Assembly: GCF_030867095.1 (NCBI RefSeq)
Contig: NC_081831.1
Span: 22,296,001 to 22,360,000, forward strand
From: Alligator mississippiensis
Taxonomy: Eukaryota > Chordata > Crocodylia > Alligatoridae
DNA: 64,000 bases
Direction of reading: 5' to 3'
The notes under the pieces were generated by a model, which had not been told where the DNA came from, searched no databases, and worked only from the letters and a program-made list of their open reading frames with translations. Of the stretch, positions 21,721 through 33,555 are shown one piece after another. The position numbers and the translations under genes were made by a program. Numbering within the stretch: the stretch's first letter is position 1; each line of letters begins with the position of its first letter.

Positions 21721-22429
21721 TATGACATTACTGCCATGGGTAAAACCCCATGCCAGAAAGGTGGTTATTCCCTGTCCCTGGGAAAACCACTGTGGTGATC
21801 ATGGTATTTCATGTGGGATTGGGTGGGGGTGGGGGCGCACAGGGCTGCTTCTTCCAGAGACACAGGCTAACTCCTTCCATGACAGATGCCCTGAAATGCA
21901 ACTTACTCTGCGCTGAGAGGGAGTCTGGGTCATCCTCAGAGCTGCTGGCTCTGATGAGTTCCCTCGATAGGCAGAGCTGCTTAATGAGATTAGCTCAGTG
22001 GCCTCTTCTCCTCCAATGTGATGGGCTGGGAACAGAGGAGATTGGTTATGTCTCGCGGGCATCAGGTATTGCTTCAAATCCAAAGCAGCAGTGAAAGACC
22101 CTGCGAGGTGAGTGTGGCTTTAAAACAGGCCTCCAAAGAGGAGAAAACAAGCCGTCAGTGGTTGAAAGGCAGCTTCCCTCCCTCCCTGCCTCTCCCCAAC
22201 ACATGCACATACTTCCAGACCTGACCACAGCACTTAATGACAAGGGGCCACATGAACACAGCACGACAGGAACAGGTCAGGCCCACAGTGCAGTGCCCAG
22301 GCCTCTCCAAAGGAAGGAGCCAGGAACATGGCAGGTGCTGCCCCATGGATCCCCAGTTCCTGGAGGTCTGGTTTCGGGCCTGGAGTTTGGCATCCCTCCT
22401 CCCATGGCTCTGTCACCCTCTGGCCAGCC

Positions 22430-23995
22430 AATAATGACTCCAAGATCCCTTTCTGCCTCTGTGCTTTCAAGAGGGGAACTCCCCAGCCTGTATGTATGCT
22501 GTGGATTGCTTCTCCCAAGGTGCAGCACCCTGCATTTGTCTACATTGAACCCCATCCTATTCTCATCTGCCCACTTTTGTAGTCTGTTTAAATCTAGTTG
22601 CAGACTCTCTCTCCCTTCAAGTGTGTCCACCTCGCCCCACATCTTAGTGTCATCAGCAAATTTGGACAGCGTGCTTTCCACTCCCTCATCCAAGTTGCTG
22701 ATGAAGATGTTAAACAGCGTGGGCCCGAGGACTGAGCCCTGGGGTACTCCACTGCTCACATCTCATCAGGTTGAGTACAACCCGTCCACCACTACTCTCT
22801 GGGTGCGCTCCGTCAGCCAGTTTTTTACCCATCCAACTGTGCAGGCATCAATACCACAGTTACTTAATTTATTGATGAGGATGGGGTGAGAGACAGTGTC
22901 AAAGGCCTTCTTAAAGTCTAGAAAGACTACGTCCACGGCAGCACCATCATCCAAAAATTTAGTTACTCAGTCATAAAAGGCAATCAGGTTGGTCTGGCAG
23001 GACCTGCCTTTGATGAACCCATGCTGATTGCCCCTGAGCATGATCTCCCCTGCTGGCCCCCAACAGATGTGCTCCTTAATGATTCTCTCCAAGATCTTCC
23101 CGAGCACCGAGGTGAGGCTTACAGGCCTATAGTTACTTGGGTCCTCCTTCCTCCCTTTCTTGAAAATTGAGACCACATTAGCTAGTTTCCAATCCCCCGG
23201 CACTTGGCCAGGTGACTACGAATGCTCATACAGCCGGGTCAAGGGCTCCGCAATGACCCCTGTCAGCTCCCTCAACACCCTTGGGTGGAGGGCATCTGGA
23301 CCTGCAGATTTAAAAATGTCTAGCCCTTCCAGAAGATCCCTAGCTACATCTGCACTGACTGAAGGCCTGACAGAGCTATCCCCAAGACTGTCCCTACCTC
23401 TGGTAGGTGGGATATCCCGGTCCCTGTTCAAGAAAACAGAGGCAAAGAAACTGTTAAAAATATCAGCTTTCTTGTCTGGCATAGCCACAAGATTACCATT
23501 TGCATCTTGCAGGGGGCTTACATTGCCTGGTGCCTGCTTCTTGCTCCCAATGTACTTGAAAAAGGATTTTTTGTTGTCCTTAATCCTGGATGCTAGTCTG
23601 AGTTCCATCTCTGCCTTGGCCATCCTAATAGCCCTCCTACACTCACCGGCCGAGGAGGAGTACTCCTCCTTGGTGATAGCTCCTCCCTTCCACTGGTTGT
23701 ATGCCCCGCTTTTAGTCTTCAGGCATTCCTGACTGCCCTTGCTGAGCCAAGGGGGTTTCTGAGCACTCTTACCCCCCTTGCTTCTCTCAGGGACTGTTAA
23801 CCTTTGGGCCTGGAGGATCGCCCCCTTAAGGTACGACCATCCCTCGTGGACTCCCATCTCCTCTACCTTCTGGGCCCTCAGTACCTCCCCCACTAGTCTC
23901 TTAAGCTCATTGAAGTTGAACCTTCTGAAGTCAAGGGCTTTAGCCTTGGTGTGAGCCCTTGACGTCCTGCGTTGGATAATGAAATCCAGCAGGTT
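22430..23995 (-). mobile_element. CR1 LINE, large ORF2 fragment
   Basis: On the minus strand this encodes successive pieces of a CR1 ORF2. They include the segment before the reverse transcriptase, RT parts with NYRPVSLTSVLGKILERI, VFLDFKKAFDTVSH and [18 protein letters not shown], and the catalytic box as FADDT. The pieces fall in different frames with stops between them, so the copy is inactive. It is truncated at its 3' end at 22,430, exactly where copy A departs from copy B. It fills the place of the missing ZGLP1 exons 1-4. Confidence 0.95.
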
Positions 23996-23999
23996 TCAC

Positions 24000-24375
24000 A
24001 GATTTCATAGATTTCATAGACATTAGGGCTGGAAGGGACCTCGGAAGATCATCGAGTCCAGCCCCCTGCCCAAAGGGCAGGAAGTCAGAGGTCAGACTAG
24101 ATGATCCCCTCAGGTCCCTTCTGACCCTACCAAGTATAAAACTATGAAGTCAGCTGGGGTCACAGGATCCCAGCAAGATAAGCATCCAATTTACTCTTGA
24201 AAGTGTTCAATGTAGGTGCTTGAACCACCTCTGATGGCAGGCTATTTCAGACCTTGGGGGCTCGGACAGTAAAGAAATTCTTCCTTATGTCCAGCCTGAA
24301 ACGGTCTTGCAGTAGTTTATGACCGTTCAACCTAGTCGTCATCCCTTGGGGCACTCTGGTGAACAAACAAGCTCC
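24000..24375 (-). mobile_element. CR1 LINE, separate 3' end
   Basis: This is a minus-strand CR1 tail with the terminal ATTTCATAGATTTCATAGAC repeat at about 24,000-24,025 and coding remains ([18 protein letters not shown]). It has its own 3' end, so it is a different insertion from the adjoining 22,430-23,995 copy. Copy B homology resumes at 24,385. Confidence 0.85.
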
Positions 24376-25194
24376 ATACAAATACCTGCTGGTGCCAGCC
24401 TGGCCTGGGAGGCCTGGATGCTCCAGAGGCTTGAAGAGATAGAGGCCCAGAGACTGCTGGGCATGGGGCTGCTGCTTTCCCAATAGAGGTGGCTGGAGCC
24501 TAGATCCTATGGAGGTTCTGTGTCTGCCTTGGCTCCAGGTGTGCTGCATCCCCTGGACAGAAAAGGCCCCTCTTCAGCGGCTGAGCCAGGGTGGGAGTGG
24601 GGGGACTTCTCTGGGGAGCTGGGACCATGCTAAGAGCTGGCCTGCACTCAAGGTTGGGGGTTCTCAAGGTGGACAGGGTGTCCCAAACCAGTGCTCCCCT
24701 TCCTGGCAAGCACTGTCACTGGACTTGGGCACTGGGGGTGCTCCCAGCATAGACCATCTCCCTGAAGACAAAACACTGGTAAGGCAGAGCTGCATCTGGG
24801 GTGGGAGTGTCTGACAGCTTGGGACAGGAAGTGTTGCAGGGCAGTGGGAACTGCGGGCAGCACACAGGAGGCATCACTGGACCTCGGGCCCGGAGGCCCG
24901 AGGCCCACACACACAGCTCCCCCCACTACTGTAAACACAGCCCAGCACACCGGGGGGGGGGGTGTCTCCACTCTATGCTACCCAGGCAGGGCCAGCAATG
25001 AAAAGCCCATGTCGTACTGTGCTGCCCCACTCCCCAGCCACCCTAGTCTGTGGGCAGCTCGGACCCTTTAGGCCCTGAAGCACCAAAGCAGAGACTTCCA
25101 CAGGGTCAGTCTTCCATTGAGTGGCACCTTCCCATCAGGGCTTCACTACAACCCAGTTATGGGGACCCAGGTGTCCAGAAGGCCCCCCTGGCCT

Positions 25195-25580
<386 letters not shown>

Positions 25581-25589
25581 TGGCATGTG

Positions 25590-25960
25590 AATGGCATCAA
25601 AGGTGAGCAGGGACTCCAAGGGGACAGGGAGTGGGAGGCTGTGGGATTTGGGAGCCCCCAGGGGTTTCCCAAGTAAGCTGAAGGGGGATGGAGGTCTGCA
25701 CATAGGACTGAGTAGAGGCAGGTGTCAAACTTAGGGCCTGAGGGAGCCCCTCACAGGGCTGAGTTCCACTTGTTTGAAGGTTAACAGAGCTGGGACTGGG
25801 ATACAGACCCCAATAGCTGGGGCCTCTCACTGCCCAGCCCCCCACAGGCCAAGATTCAGGCTATACCGTGCACTGTACACTCTCTCCAGACAGAGAACAG
25901 GGCCTGTCATGCTGGCCACTGGCCAGATCACTCTAAGCCAAGTCTGAGGCCATGCCTAGT
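25590..25960. repeat. Duplicate of the 330-690 region
   Basis: Shared phrases include GAGTTCCACTTG, GGTTAACA and GCCTCTCACTGCCCAG, in the same order and orientation. No gene is seen in it. Confidence 0.75.
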
Positions 25961-26693
25961 GTGACCACTGGTCCTGTTTTATACTAGACCATCCTATTTT
26001 AAACCCTTTGTCCCCTGTCCATTTCTGAATGAGGAAAGGACTACAAAGCATCTTGTTTTTCAGTTCATTAGTGGAAATACATGTCAATCATTTATCGTAA
26101 TTCTAGAGGTAGGACCAGGAGGAGCAGCATTTGGAGCCAGCTAGAGAGGGAGGTGGAGGATCCCAGGGGCTGGTCCTTCTGTGCCTGTGGGAGGAGCCAT
26201 GTGCAGGCACAGTGAGAGCCAAGGTGCTCCTGCACCTTAGCTCCCTGACCCTGGGCTGGGTGTGTGCAGGTGGGCCTGGACCCCAGGGCCAGCTGAGCTG
26301 AGCTGCCAGGGCCAGGCAGTTGTACACACACACACACCCCTGCACTGCCTCCAAGCAAGGTAATGGCTTTGAGAACAGACAGGTGGAGCACTGCATTTTT
26401 TATCTGCTGGAGCATGGGTGGGACTGGGAGGAGGCTCTTGTCACCATATTTGCACCCAGAGAGCAGTCCAGTGAGTCCCTGAGGTGTGCTGCTGTGTGGG
26501 GAGAAGGAGCTTTGGGTACAGGAGCTGCTGGGCTCCTGGGAGGTTGGGCTAGCTCATTAAGCCATTATTTCTCCTCTGGGACAGGCAAACCTGTCTGTCT
26601 CCCAGGGAAGGAAGAGAAGGTCCTGCCAGGCAGCTGGCTGCACTGACACAGGCATCCAACACCCACCAATCCACTCAACTCATCTCTGACCAG
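25960..26693. other. No gene recognised
   Basis: The mixed sequence has a short CA tract at about 26,320. Chance open frames only. Confidence 0.5.
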
Positions 26694-27566
26694 AATGTGG
26701 CCAGGGCAGATAAAATATATATATTTATTTATTTTTAAATAAATTTTTCATGTTCCAAACCAATTAGCCAAATCAAATCCAAATCCGTGAGTCAGTCCAG
26801 AACCATAAGTAGCCCTACAACCAGCAAACATCCTCTACCCCCACCAGGGGCTTCAGATATTTCAAAAGTCTTTTGGCAGGTATCCTACATGCAGGACCAA
26901 ACCCGAAGCCTTGGGGTTTGGATGCCCCCAAATTTTGCCTGCCCTCAGCCATATAGCTGCAGAAGAAAGCTAGGGAAAAGCCTGAGCAAAATGGTGGCAG
27001 AGGAAATATCCTGACCAGCATTCCCTCTAAGCTGTGTGGCATGCATGGCCACGCAGGCATGCCTGGCAGCATGGCATGAGCGCACCTGCATGGCCACTCA
27101 TGCTGCACAGCTTAGAGTAAACACTGACCCTGACCAAGGTAGCGCAGTTAAAATGGCACTGTGTAGTGGAGGATTACACCCTTGTCTGCTTGTGGACAGG
27201 ACTCTTTATGAGAGCCCAGTAGCTAGCTTCCCACTGGCCAGATTCCAGTGGGAGGATCTCAGCTACACATAGACTGCATGGACATGGGAGACTTCTCCCT
27301 AGCTTGCTCCTGCTGCCATACAGCTGAAAGCAAGCAAAGCTCAGGGGCATCCTAACCCCAAGCCTCTGGGCTTGAGCTTGGGTTTGCATGTAGGTTGCCT
27401 GGCAAAGGATTTGGAAGTATCTGAAGATCCAGGCTGGGGTGGAGGATACTTGCCGGTAGCAGGGCCACACATGATTCCTGAATGATTCAAACAGATTTGG
27501 ACCTGATTTGGCTAATTTGACTTGGGACACAACTTTTTTATTTAAAAAAAATGTGGCCAGAGCAGA
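26694..27566. mobile_element. Foldback element with about 270-bp arms and flanking direct repeats
   Basis: The left arm (about 26,738-27,015) and right arm (about 27,280-27,550) are inverted copies of each other (left: CATCCTCTACCCCCACCAGG; right, read backwards: TATCCTCCACCCCAGCCTGG). The 16 bases ATGTGGCCAGGGCAGA at the left edge recur at the right edge with one change, as a target-site-like direct repeat. There is no coding capacity. Single arms of the family also lie at 21,480-21,720 and 53,510-53,750. Confidence 0.75.
27020..27117. mobile_element. Palindromic MITE nested in the foldback
   Basis: The segment starts ATTCCCTCTAAGCTGTG and ends CACAGCTTAGAG, and the inside is also largely self-complementary, giving an almost perfect hairpin of about 98 bases. 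This terminal sequence is typical of a small hairpin MITE common in turtles and crocodilians (recalled, not searched). Confidence 0.65.
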
Positions 27567-27589
27567 TTCCCAGAGAGGGGTGGGGAGGG

Positions 27590-27770
27590 TTGGTTTGCTT
27601 TACTTTATTGGTATAGTATTCAATTTAATAAATATTATAATAAAAATAGTTATAATCATTACTGTTTATTAATTTGGTTCTCATGAATAAAATGGCTACT
27701 CTCTGCATTCAGTGTCATTAAAAATGCAAAATAACAGAGTTAATATTTTATTATAACAGCCACCAATAAC
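27590..27770. other. AT-rich island
   Basis: A run of AATAAA/TATAAT-like sequence stands out sharply against the GC-rich surroundings. No gene is seen. It may be the remains of an AT-rich transposon. Confidence 0.5.
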
Positions 27771-27904
27771 CCAAGGCTGGTGCCATTTTCCCAGTCTTTT
27801 TGTGGTGGCCCACCCCTTGCTGCTGATTGGCCACAGGGCCAGTGGTCCTGTCCTACCCCTCACCAAAGAGAGGTCCTGTATTCTGGGGGTGCATCAGTGG
27901 CCAC

Positions 27905-28165
27905 CCTAGCTGCACTGGGTGCTGTACAACCCCCCCCCCCCCCAAGCTGAGACTGGGACTGTGTCAGGCACTGTACAACCCCTCCAGGCAGAAAACAGGT
28001 CCCTGTCATACTGGGCACTGCCAAGACCCCCTCCCCCCCCAATGCAATCTCCCCTGGCCCCAAAACAATGTTAGAGCCATGCCAGGTTCTGTCCAAACCC
28101 CCAGGCCGAGATCAGGGCCCTGCTGTGCCTGACACTGTGCAGATCCTGGCCATGACACCATCCTG
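27905..28165. repeat. Tandem copies of the 'GTACAACCCC' motif
   Basis: Three to four copies of a 75-90-base unit (GACTGTGTCAGGCACTGTAC ... CTGTCATACTGGGCACTG) occur in a row. Single copies lie at 560-640 and 25,860-25,935. Confidence 0.55.
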
Positions 28166-28229
28166 GCCCACAAAACTCTTGGTCTGTGCAGAAGCTCTGA
28201 GGGCCAAGAGGGACCCATGGCCAGCAGAA

Positions 28230-29380
28230 AGGAAGCTCAGCTGCTGGGGCACATCCCTGGCAGTCAGCACAGCCTCACCCTGCCCTCTTGTCCCTGCTGT
28301 TCATGATCTTGACCTCCTCCTTATCATCCTGCCTTTCTGGCTGGTGGTAGTGCCACCTACACTATCTGCCACTGCAAGCAAGCAAAAGATCCACAAGTAC
28401 AAGCAGCAGTTATTATGGACATGGGCATCTGGAAACCAAGTGCCCCTGACCCAGTGCCAGTGCCCCCAGGGCCACATGCCTGACACCCGCATGAATGTGG
28501 TGTGTTACCAAACATAATTTAAGATTTGAGTTAGTGGCACTGCATTCATAAGTGTTTGAACAAGAATAGTCTGTTCTCTGAAGAGAGCATTTACTGAGCA
28601 CAGCAATCTGCAACTTCAGGCACACTACAAAGAACAACAGAAAAAACTTTTCCTAAGCTAAGACACAGCCCAGTAAGACACAGCAACAGCACACACAACT
28701 TAGCCCAACTCAAAATGCCATATAATAGGCCAAACCCCCCCCCCAAAAAAAAACCCCAAAACCAAAACAAACAAACAAAAACCCACAACAGAAAGCCTTA
28801 CATAGGTCTTATGTAATTCTGAGGGCAATGTCTCTTGCAGGCAGAGGTTCAGGAAGTCCTTCTAGGGGTATCCACAGATCTTCTGAGGTGAGGAAGAAGA
28901 GATCCCATAGGCATCATTTCTGCCTGGTCTTTTATAGATGAATTTGCACCTCTTTCCCCACCTTGGGTACTTTGACTATCATGCATTCAGTGTTTCTGTC
29001 TCTTCTCAGGTATTCCAGTCTCTCACCCCTTACAAGTTCCACTCTGAAATGTAAATGTAGTTCCTTGCTTTCTTTGGTCATGCCAGCCCAAGCAGTGTGG
29101 GACCCTCCCCTGCTACTTTGGGTCTGTTACATAGCTCCAGCCCACATTTGTGATGATTGTGCCAGGTCTTTGCCAACAGACCCATGCCTAGGCAGAACAA
29201 GGCACCCTAGATGCTGCTGCCCCCCCAAGGCAGGGAGCCCAAGCAGCAAAAGCACCAGGGCATTGCAGCTGCTGGGAAAGTGGGAGCTGATAACTTGGGC
29301 TGGATTCAGACCCCTGGCATCAGTGAACATCTCCCCTTCACATCTCTTCCCATAGCCAATGAAGGAACCCAGGTGCCTGG
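28230..29380. other. No gene recognised; low-complexity A/C tract
   Basis: There is an A/C-rich low-complexity run at about 28,735-28,790. Otherwise no exon, domain or known repeat is seen. Confidence 0.5.
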
Positions 29381-29760
29381 GCTCCCAGCCCCCCCAGCCC
29401 CCTTTCCCTGCAGGACCCCATTCCTCTCCCAGAGCAGGGAGAGAACCCGGGTGCCCTATCCTTAGCCCTCCCCACCACTGCTGTACTACTCCACACACAT
29501 GGATTCTCTTCAGCTCTGGAAGGGGAGTACAGGTGTATCTGGGCTCCCAACACCCCCAACTCACATCCTCCCCTCCCCTCCCCTTCCAGAGCTGGAGAGA
29601 ACCCAGATATCCTGGACACAGCTCCCCCTGCCCCCCCATGCTCTCACCCCCCAGCTCCTCTTCAAGAGCAGGGAAGTAACCCAAGTGTCCTAGCCCCAGG
29701 CCCCCCTGCTCTCACCTCCCAGAGCAGGGGGAGAACTCAAGAATCCTACCACCAAGGTTG
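29380..29760 (-). repeat. tRNA-like repeat array, reverse orientation
   Basis: Four or five copies of the reverse complement of the ICAM-intron unit (GAACCCAGGTG, CCTCTCCCAGAGC) lie side by side. The orientation is opposite to the copies within the ICAM genes. Confidence 0.55.
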
Positions 29761-30200
29761 CTGCCTCTCAGGGGAGATGGATGTGGGGAAGGCAAGACAC
29801 TGCCCTGCAGCATCCCAGAGGGTGGGGCAGGTGGGACCGCCTCTGGGGTCCGCAATAAGCTAATGGCTCTAGGGGGCAGTTATGCAAGGGAAGTGCCCAC
29901 CTACCTCTGCCTTGGACTACCAAGATGCAGCTGCTTCTGGGGTGGAGCCAGCAGCACAGTGGAACAGGATCACAGGAATCCTTGGAGTTGTCCTGGGTGC
30001 AGTTCCCACAGGGAGCTACAAAGAGGTGTTGCCACTCCTCCCAGCTGCCCAGCTCTGCCTTTATCCCACTTGCTACCTCAGTTGCCCCTCCCGACCTGGC
30101 CCTCCTTGGGTTTGGGAATACGCCCTGGGACCTGCACTTGGGCTTCATTCCATTAGTTAAAACTCATTCGTTTGGGGGTTTTCCACCCACCTTAAAACGA
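29760..30200. other. No gene recognised
   Basis: Chance open frames on both strands only. Confidence 0.5.
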
Positions 30201-30202
30201 GC

Positions 30203-30960
30203 TGTAGCAGGGGCTCAGGCGGGAGCCCTGTTACTGTATGGGTTTCAGGCGAAGATGACCTGAGATTGCACCCCGCCAGGTGAAGGGAGTTTCGCATCAG
30301 GGGAGGGGCGGGGTGATTAGCCCGCAACGGCCGGCATAAATCCGGCCACGGAACAAACGCCTTTTGCCTTCAGGCCCTGGAGAACGGAGGGGAGGCCACT
30401 GGAAGAAGAGAAACCTTGCCTGTGATCCCGAGGAAAGCCGGGATCTTGGGACTCCGGACGACAAGTCGACCACAAGTCTAAATCTTCCGCGGGAACCCCA
30501 GCCAACCTGGCGAGCGCGGGGAGAGACTGCAGGGCTCCGAGATACAGCTCTGCTGGGAACCCCAAGAGCTCGAGAGAGGCTTCGGGACGGGGCTCGAGCG
30601 GCAAGAGCAACCAACTTGTGGAGGCAGCCAAGACGCCAGACAGGCGACTCAAACAAGCGAGGCAGCAGCAGAGGCAGCTCCCAGCGAGAGACGCCGAGAG
30701 TACATTCCGCTCGTAAGACTTCTTAACCCCCAGAGACTCTGGTCATTACAACGTATCCCTCAGGGATCCGGAGCCTAGAGTCCTTATCTGAGGCTTGGAA
30801 TGCCCTCCCTAATGAGGTAATTAGCGAGGACATTGTTACAATACACTACAGACTCCTGCTGTGCAAATAAAGGCTACTCTCTGGGAGTTTGCTATCCAGG
30901 TGGCTGAAGTGATTCCTTGCTGGGATACCATCACTGAATCTCTCTCTTCTTTTTATCTAA
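30203..30960 (+). mobile_element. LTR-like retroelement fossil
   Basis: The + strand shows a promoter-like CATAAATCC box near 30,340 and a CAAATAAAGGCTAC polyadenylation context near 30,865. After about 100 more bases comes TGGTAGCAGG near 30,961, which resembles a tRNA primer-binding site just outside an LTR. This order suggests an LTR followed by the start of an internal region. The outer edge is uncertain. Family not named; old. Confidence 0.45.
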
Positions 30961-31319
30961 GTGGTAGCAGGCGAGTTCAACGGGAGACTAAGCTGGGATT
31001 GACCCCCCCCCCCCCCAAACTGCTTCAAAAAAATACAAATTCTTCTCAAGGTGATGTTTTCAGCCTGCCTTGGCCTGGTGCTCCATGGTGTCATCTTAGC
31101 TTTCTTCCATGCAAGAGAAAAAATCGACTTTCCTGCTGGGTGTCTTGTTGTAAAACAAAAGGGTTGTAAGGCCAGGGACCATCTCAACAGTCTGGCGTTA
31201 TCCAGCTCGGCTGTTCACAGCCAGCGCAGAGGGGTATGATCTGTAATTAACACGAATTCCTGCCCTAGAGGTAACGACGAAAGAGCTCAGCCCCCCACCA
31301 GATGACTAAGCACTCCGGC

Positions 31320-31970
31320 TCAATCCCTCAGTAGTGGGTTTCCACCCATGTAAGTTTCTTGCTGGCGAATGCTATGGGCCCCTCTTCTTCCTGGAAGAGA
31401 ATTACCCCTAAGGTGATGCCTGAGGTGTCTGTCTGCAGAACCCAAATTTCCAGGAAACTTTCTGTGTATAATATGGGCTGTTGGCAAAGGGCCTCCTTCA
31501 CTTGTTTGAAAGCGTGGAGGGCTTCTGGGTTCCATCTGACTGGGTTCTGTCGGCCCTTGGTCAGTTCTGTTAAAGGTGCTACCTTTTCTGAGAAATCCCG
31601 GATGAACCGGCGGTAGTAATTGGCAAAGCCAAGGAATGACCACAATTGTTGAATGACAGAGGGTGTTGTCAGATGGCTGCTACTCTGTCAGCAACCAGCT
31701 TTATGTGGCCTTGTCCCACTATGAAACCGAGGTACTGCATTTCATTTTTTCCTAGTGCACACTTCTAGGGACTGGCTATTTAACTCTGCCTGTATGAGTT
31801 CTTCCATGACTTTATGTAAATGTTGGCAGTGGGCCTTCCAATCCTGTGAAAAGACAATGTCATCAATGTATGCAGGGTCATACTCTTGGTGAGGTGCTAG
31901 CACTTGCTCCATCTGTCTCTGGAAAGGGGTAACTGCCCTGTATAAACCAAAGGGCATTTTCCTGAATGCT
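31320..31970 (-). mobile_element. Ty3/Gypsy-type pol fossil (RT/RNase H part)
   Basis: The minus strand carries the reverse transcriptase to RNase H portion of a Ty3/Gypsy-like pol, recognisable from FLGFANYYRRFIRDF, KMPFGLYRAVTPFQ and WVLQTDTSGITLG. It is a partial, broken fossil. Its inner edge coincides with the start of the copy B segmental duplication at about 31,970. Orientation is opposite to the LTR-like segment at 30,203-30,960, so they need not belong to one insertion. Confidence 0.85.
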
Positions 31971-32655
31971 GACAAGCCCTGCACTGGCAGCACCACAGGC
32001 CATGGAGAGATGGCCCTTCTGTGCCTGTACTCCCAGCCTGCCCCACTTATGTGTCTGCTTGGCCCCAACCTCCCTGGAACTGCTCAGAGATGTCTTCTGG
32101 GTCCCACAAGCTGTCTTGGCCCCTCTCTGCATGTTCCCAGCAGTGTATTCGCCACCAAGGCCTGCAAGCTGCCTGTCTGGCACCTCTTGCACCCAGAGCA
32201 GCGTAGAAATACCTACAGAGCAGGGGCAAGGGTGTCTGGGAGCAATCAGGGTTGTGGCAGCAGCAGATAACATCTGACCTCCGATGGCTGGACAAGTGGG
32301 GAGAAGAGAGATGGCTCTTGCCCTGGTGCTGCAGCTGAGTACAGAGGGAAACCCCTGCTCCCAGCCCATGTGCCCCTTGGCTGCTGCAGCCCTAGGTCCC
32401 GCTGTTTATTAAGGCCCTCTGTGGCCAAGGAGGAAGCCAACAGAAACAGGGATGCACCTTATGTCATAGCAGGACATCAGTGGCAGAGCTAGGAGTAGAG
32501 CACCAATCTCCCAAATCCACTCCAGCCTCAACCTGGCTGGAGGCTGTGGGATGGGGAGGGATGGCACCCTAGGGGCTTGGGTCTAGGCCATGTGTAAATG
32601 AAGCATAGGCCGGGGCCTGAGCCCACTATGACTGCCATTCTCTCTTCCCAAACAG

Positions 32656-33555
32656 TCCTGTGGTCTCAGCCCTGGATGTCCAGCCATCCCTCAGGGCTCT
32701 GACTTCAGCATCCACTGCAGTGCCAAGGGATCTCCAGTGCCTGCCTACAGCTGGGTGCTGCCCATGGCCCCTAACCTCAACTACTCAGCTGACAACAGCA
32801 CTGTGATGTTGTCAGGCACCAGGGTGCACAACTCTGGGACCTATGTCTGCACAGCTGCCAACCCCTGCACCTCACATGTGTAGTACATCACTATCTAGGT
32901 GGCAAGTAAGGATGCAGGGATGGGGCTGGAGCTGGGGCTGGGGGCATGTAGGAAACTGGAGATCCTTCACTTTTCCCTCAGGAAAAATGTCTTTGCCATC
33001 AGAGGAGGGAGGCAGTAAAAGAGACCCCCAGGGAGGTTGTGGCCTCTCCATCACTGGAGGGGTTTGAGAAGAGGGTGGAGAGCCCCTGGTGGGGGATGAT
33101 CTAGGCTCAGTGATGCCTGTGCTCTGCTGTGGGGATTTCCCAGGCATCTGGGTTTTGCTGGTTTGCACACCCCCCCCACCATGCCCCCTTTCTGGTATGT
33201 GTATCAAGGGGTTTTAAGCCTTCTCCTGAGGTGCTGGGTGTTGGCTGCAGCCTAGGCTGGGAATGGGGACTGGGCTATGCTAGTGCTCCTGCTGGGACTC
33301 AGCTCTGGAAGTTCCTGGCTGGAGGGTCTTGTGAGCCTTTCTCTGCTATGGTCCCACTCGGTAACCTTTGTCATGTCCCCTGGTCTCCCCTTCCCAGGTC
33401 TGTTGGGGCTGGAAGTATGACCTGACAGTGGTGCTGACTGTGGCTGGGACAGGCTTCTTCATCTACCTCAAGACCGCAGCCTGCAAAAAGGGTGAGTACA
33501 ACATCTGTGATATGGAGAACTCCGAAGCCACCCACCGACAGAGGTCTGGGTGAGC
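32656..33555 (+). pseudogene. ICAM5 relic: Ig9 and TM exons (copy B)
   Basis: The Ig9 exon copy (32,656-32,902) has a 10-base deletion after the third codon block compared with 12,644-12,907, and two in-frame TAG codons near its end. The TM/tail copy (about 33,398-33,552) keeps YDLTVVLTVAGTGFFIYLKT and ACKKGEYN but loses the terminal IQLT segment and ends early. Exons for the signal peptide and Ig1-Ig8 are absent: homology starts in intron 9 at about 31,970, next to the Gypsy fossil. Confidence 0.95.
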
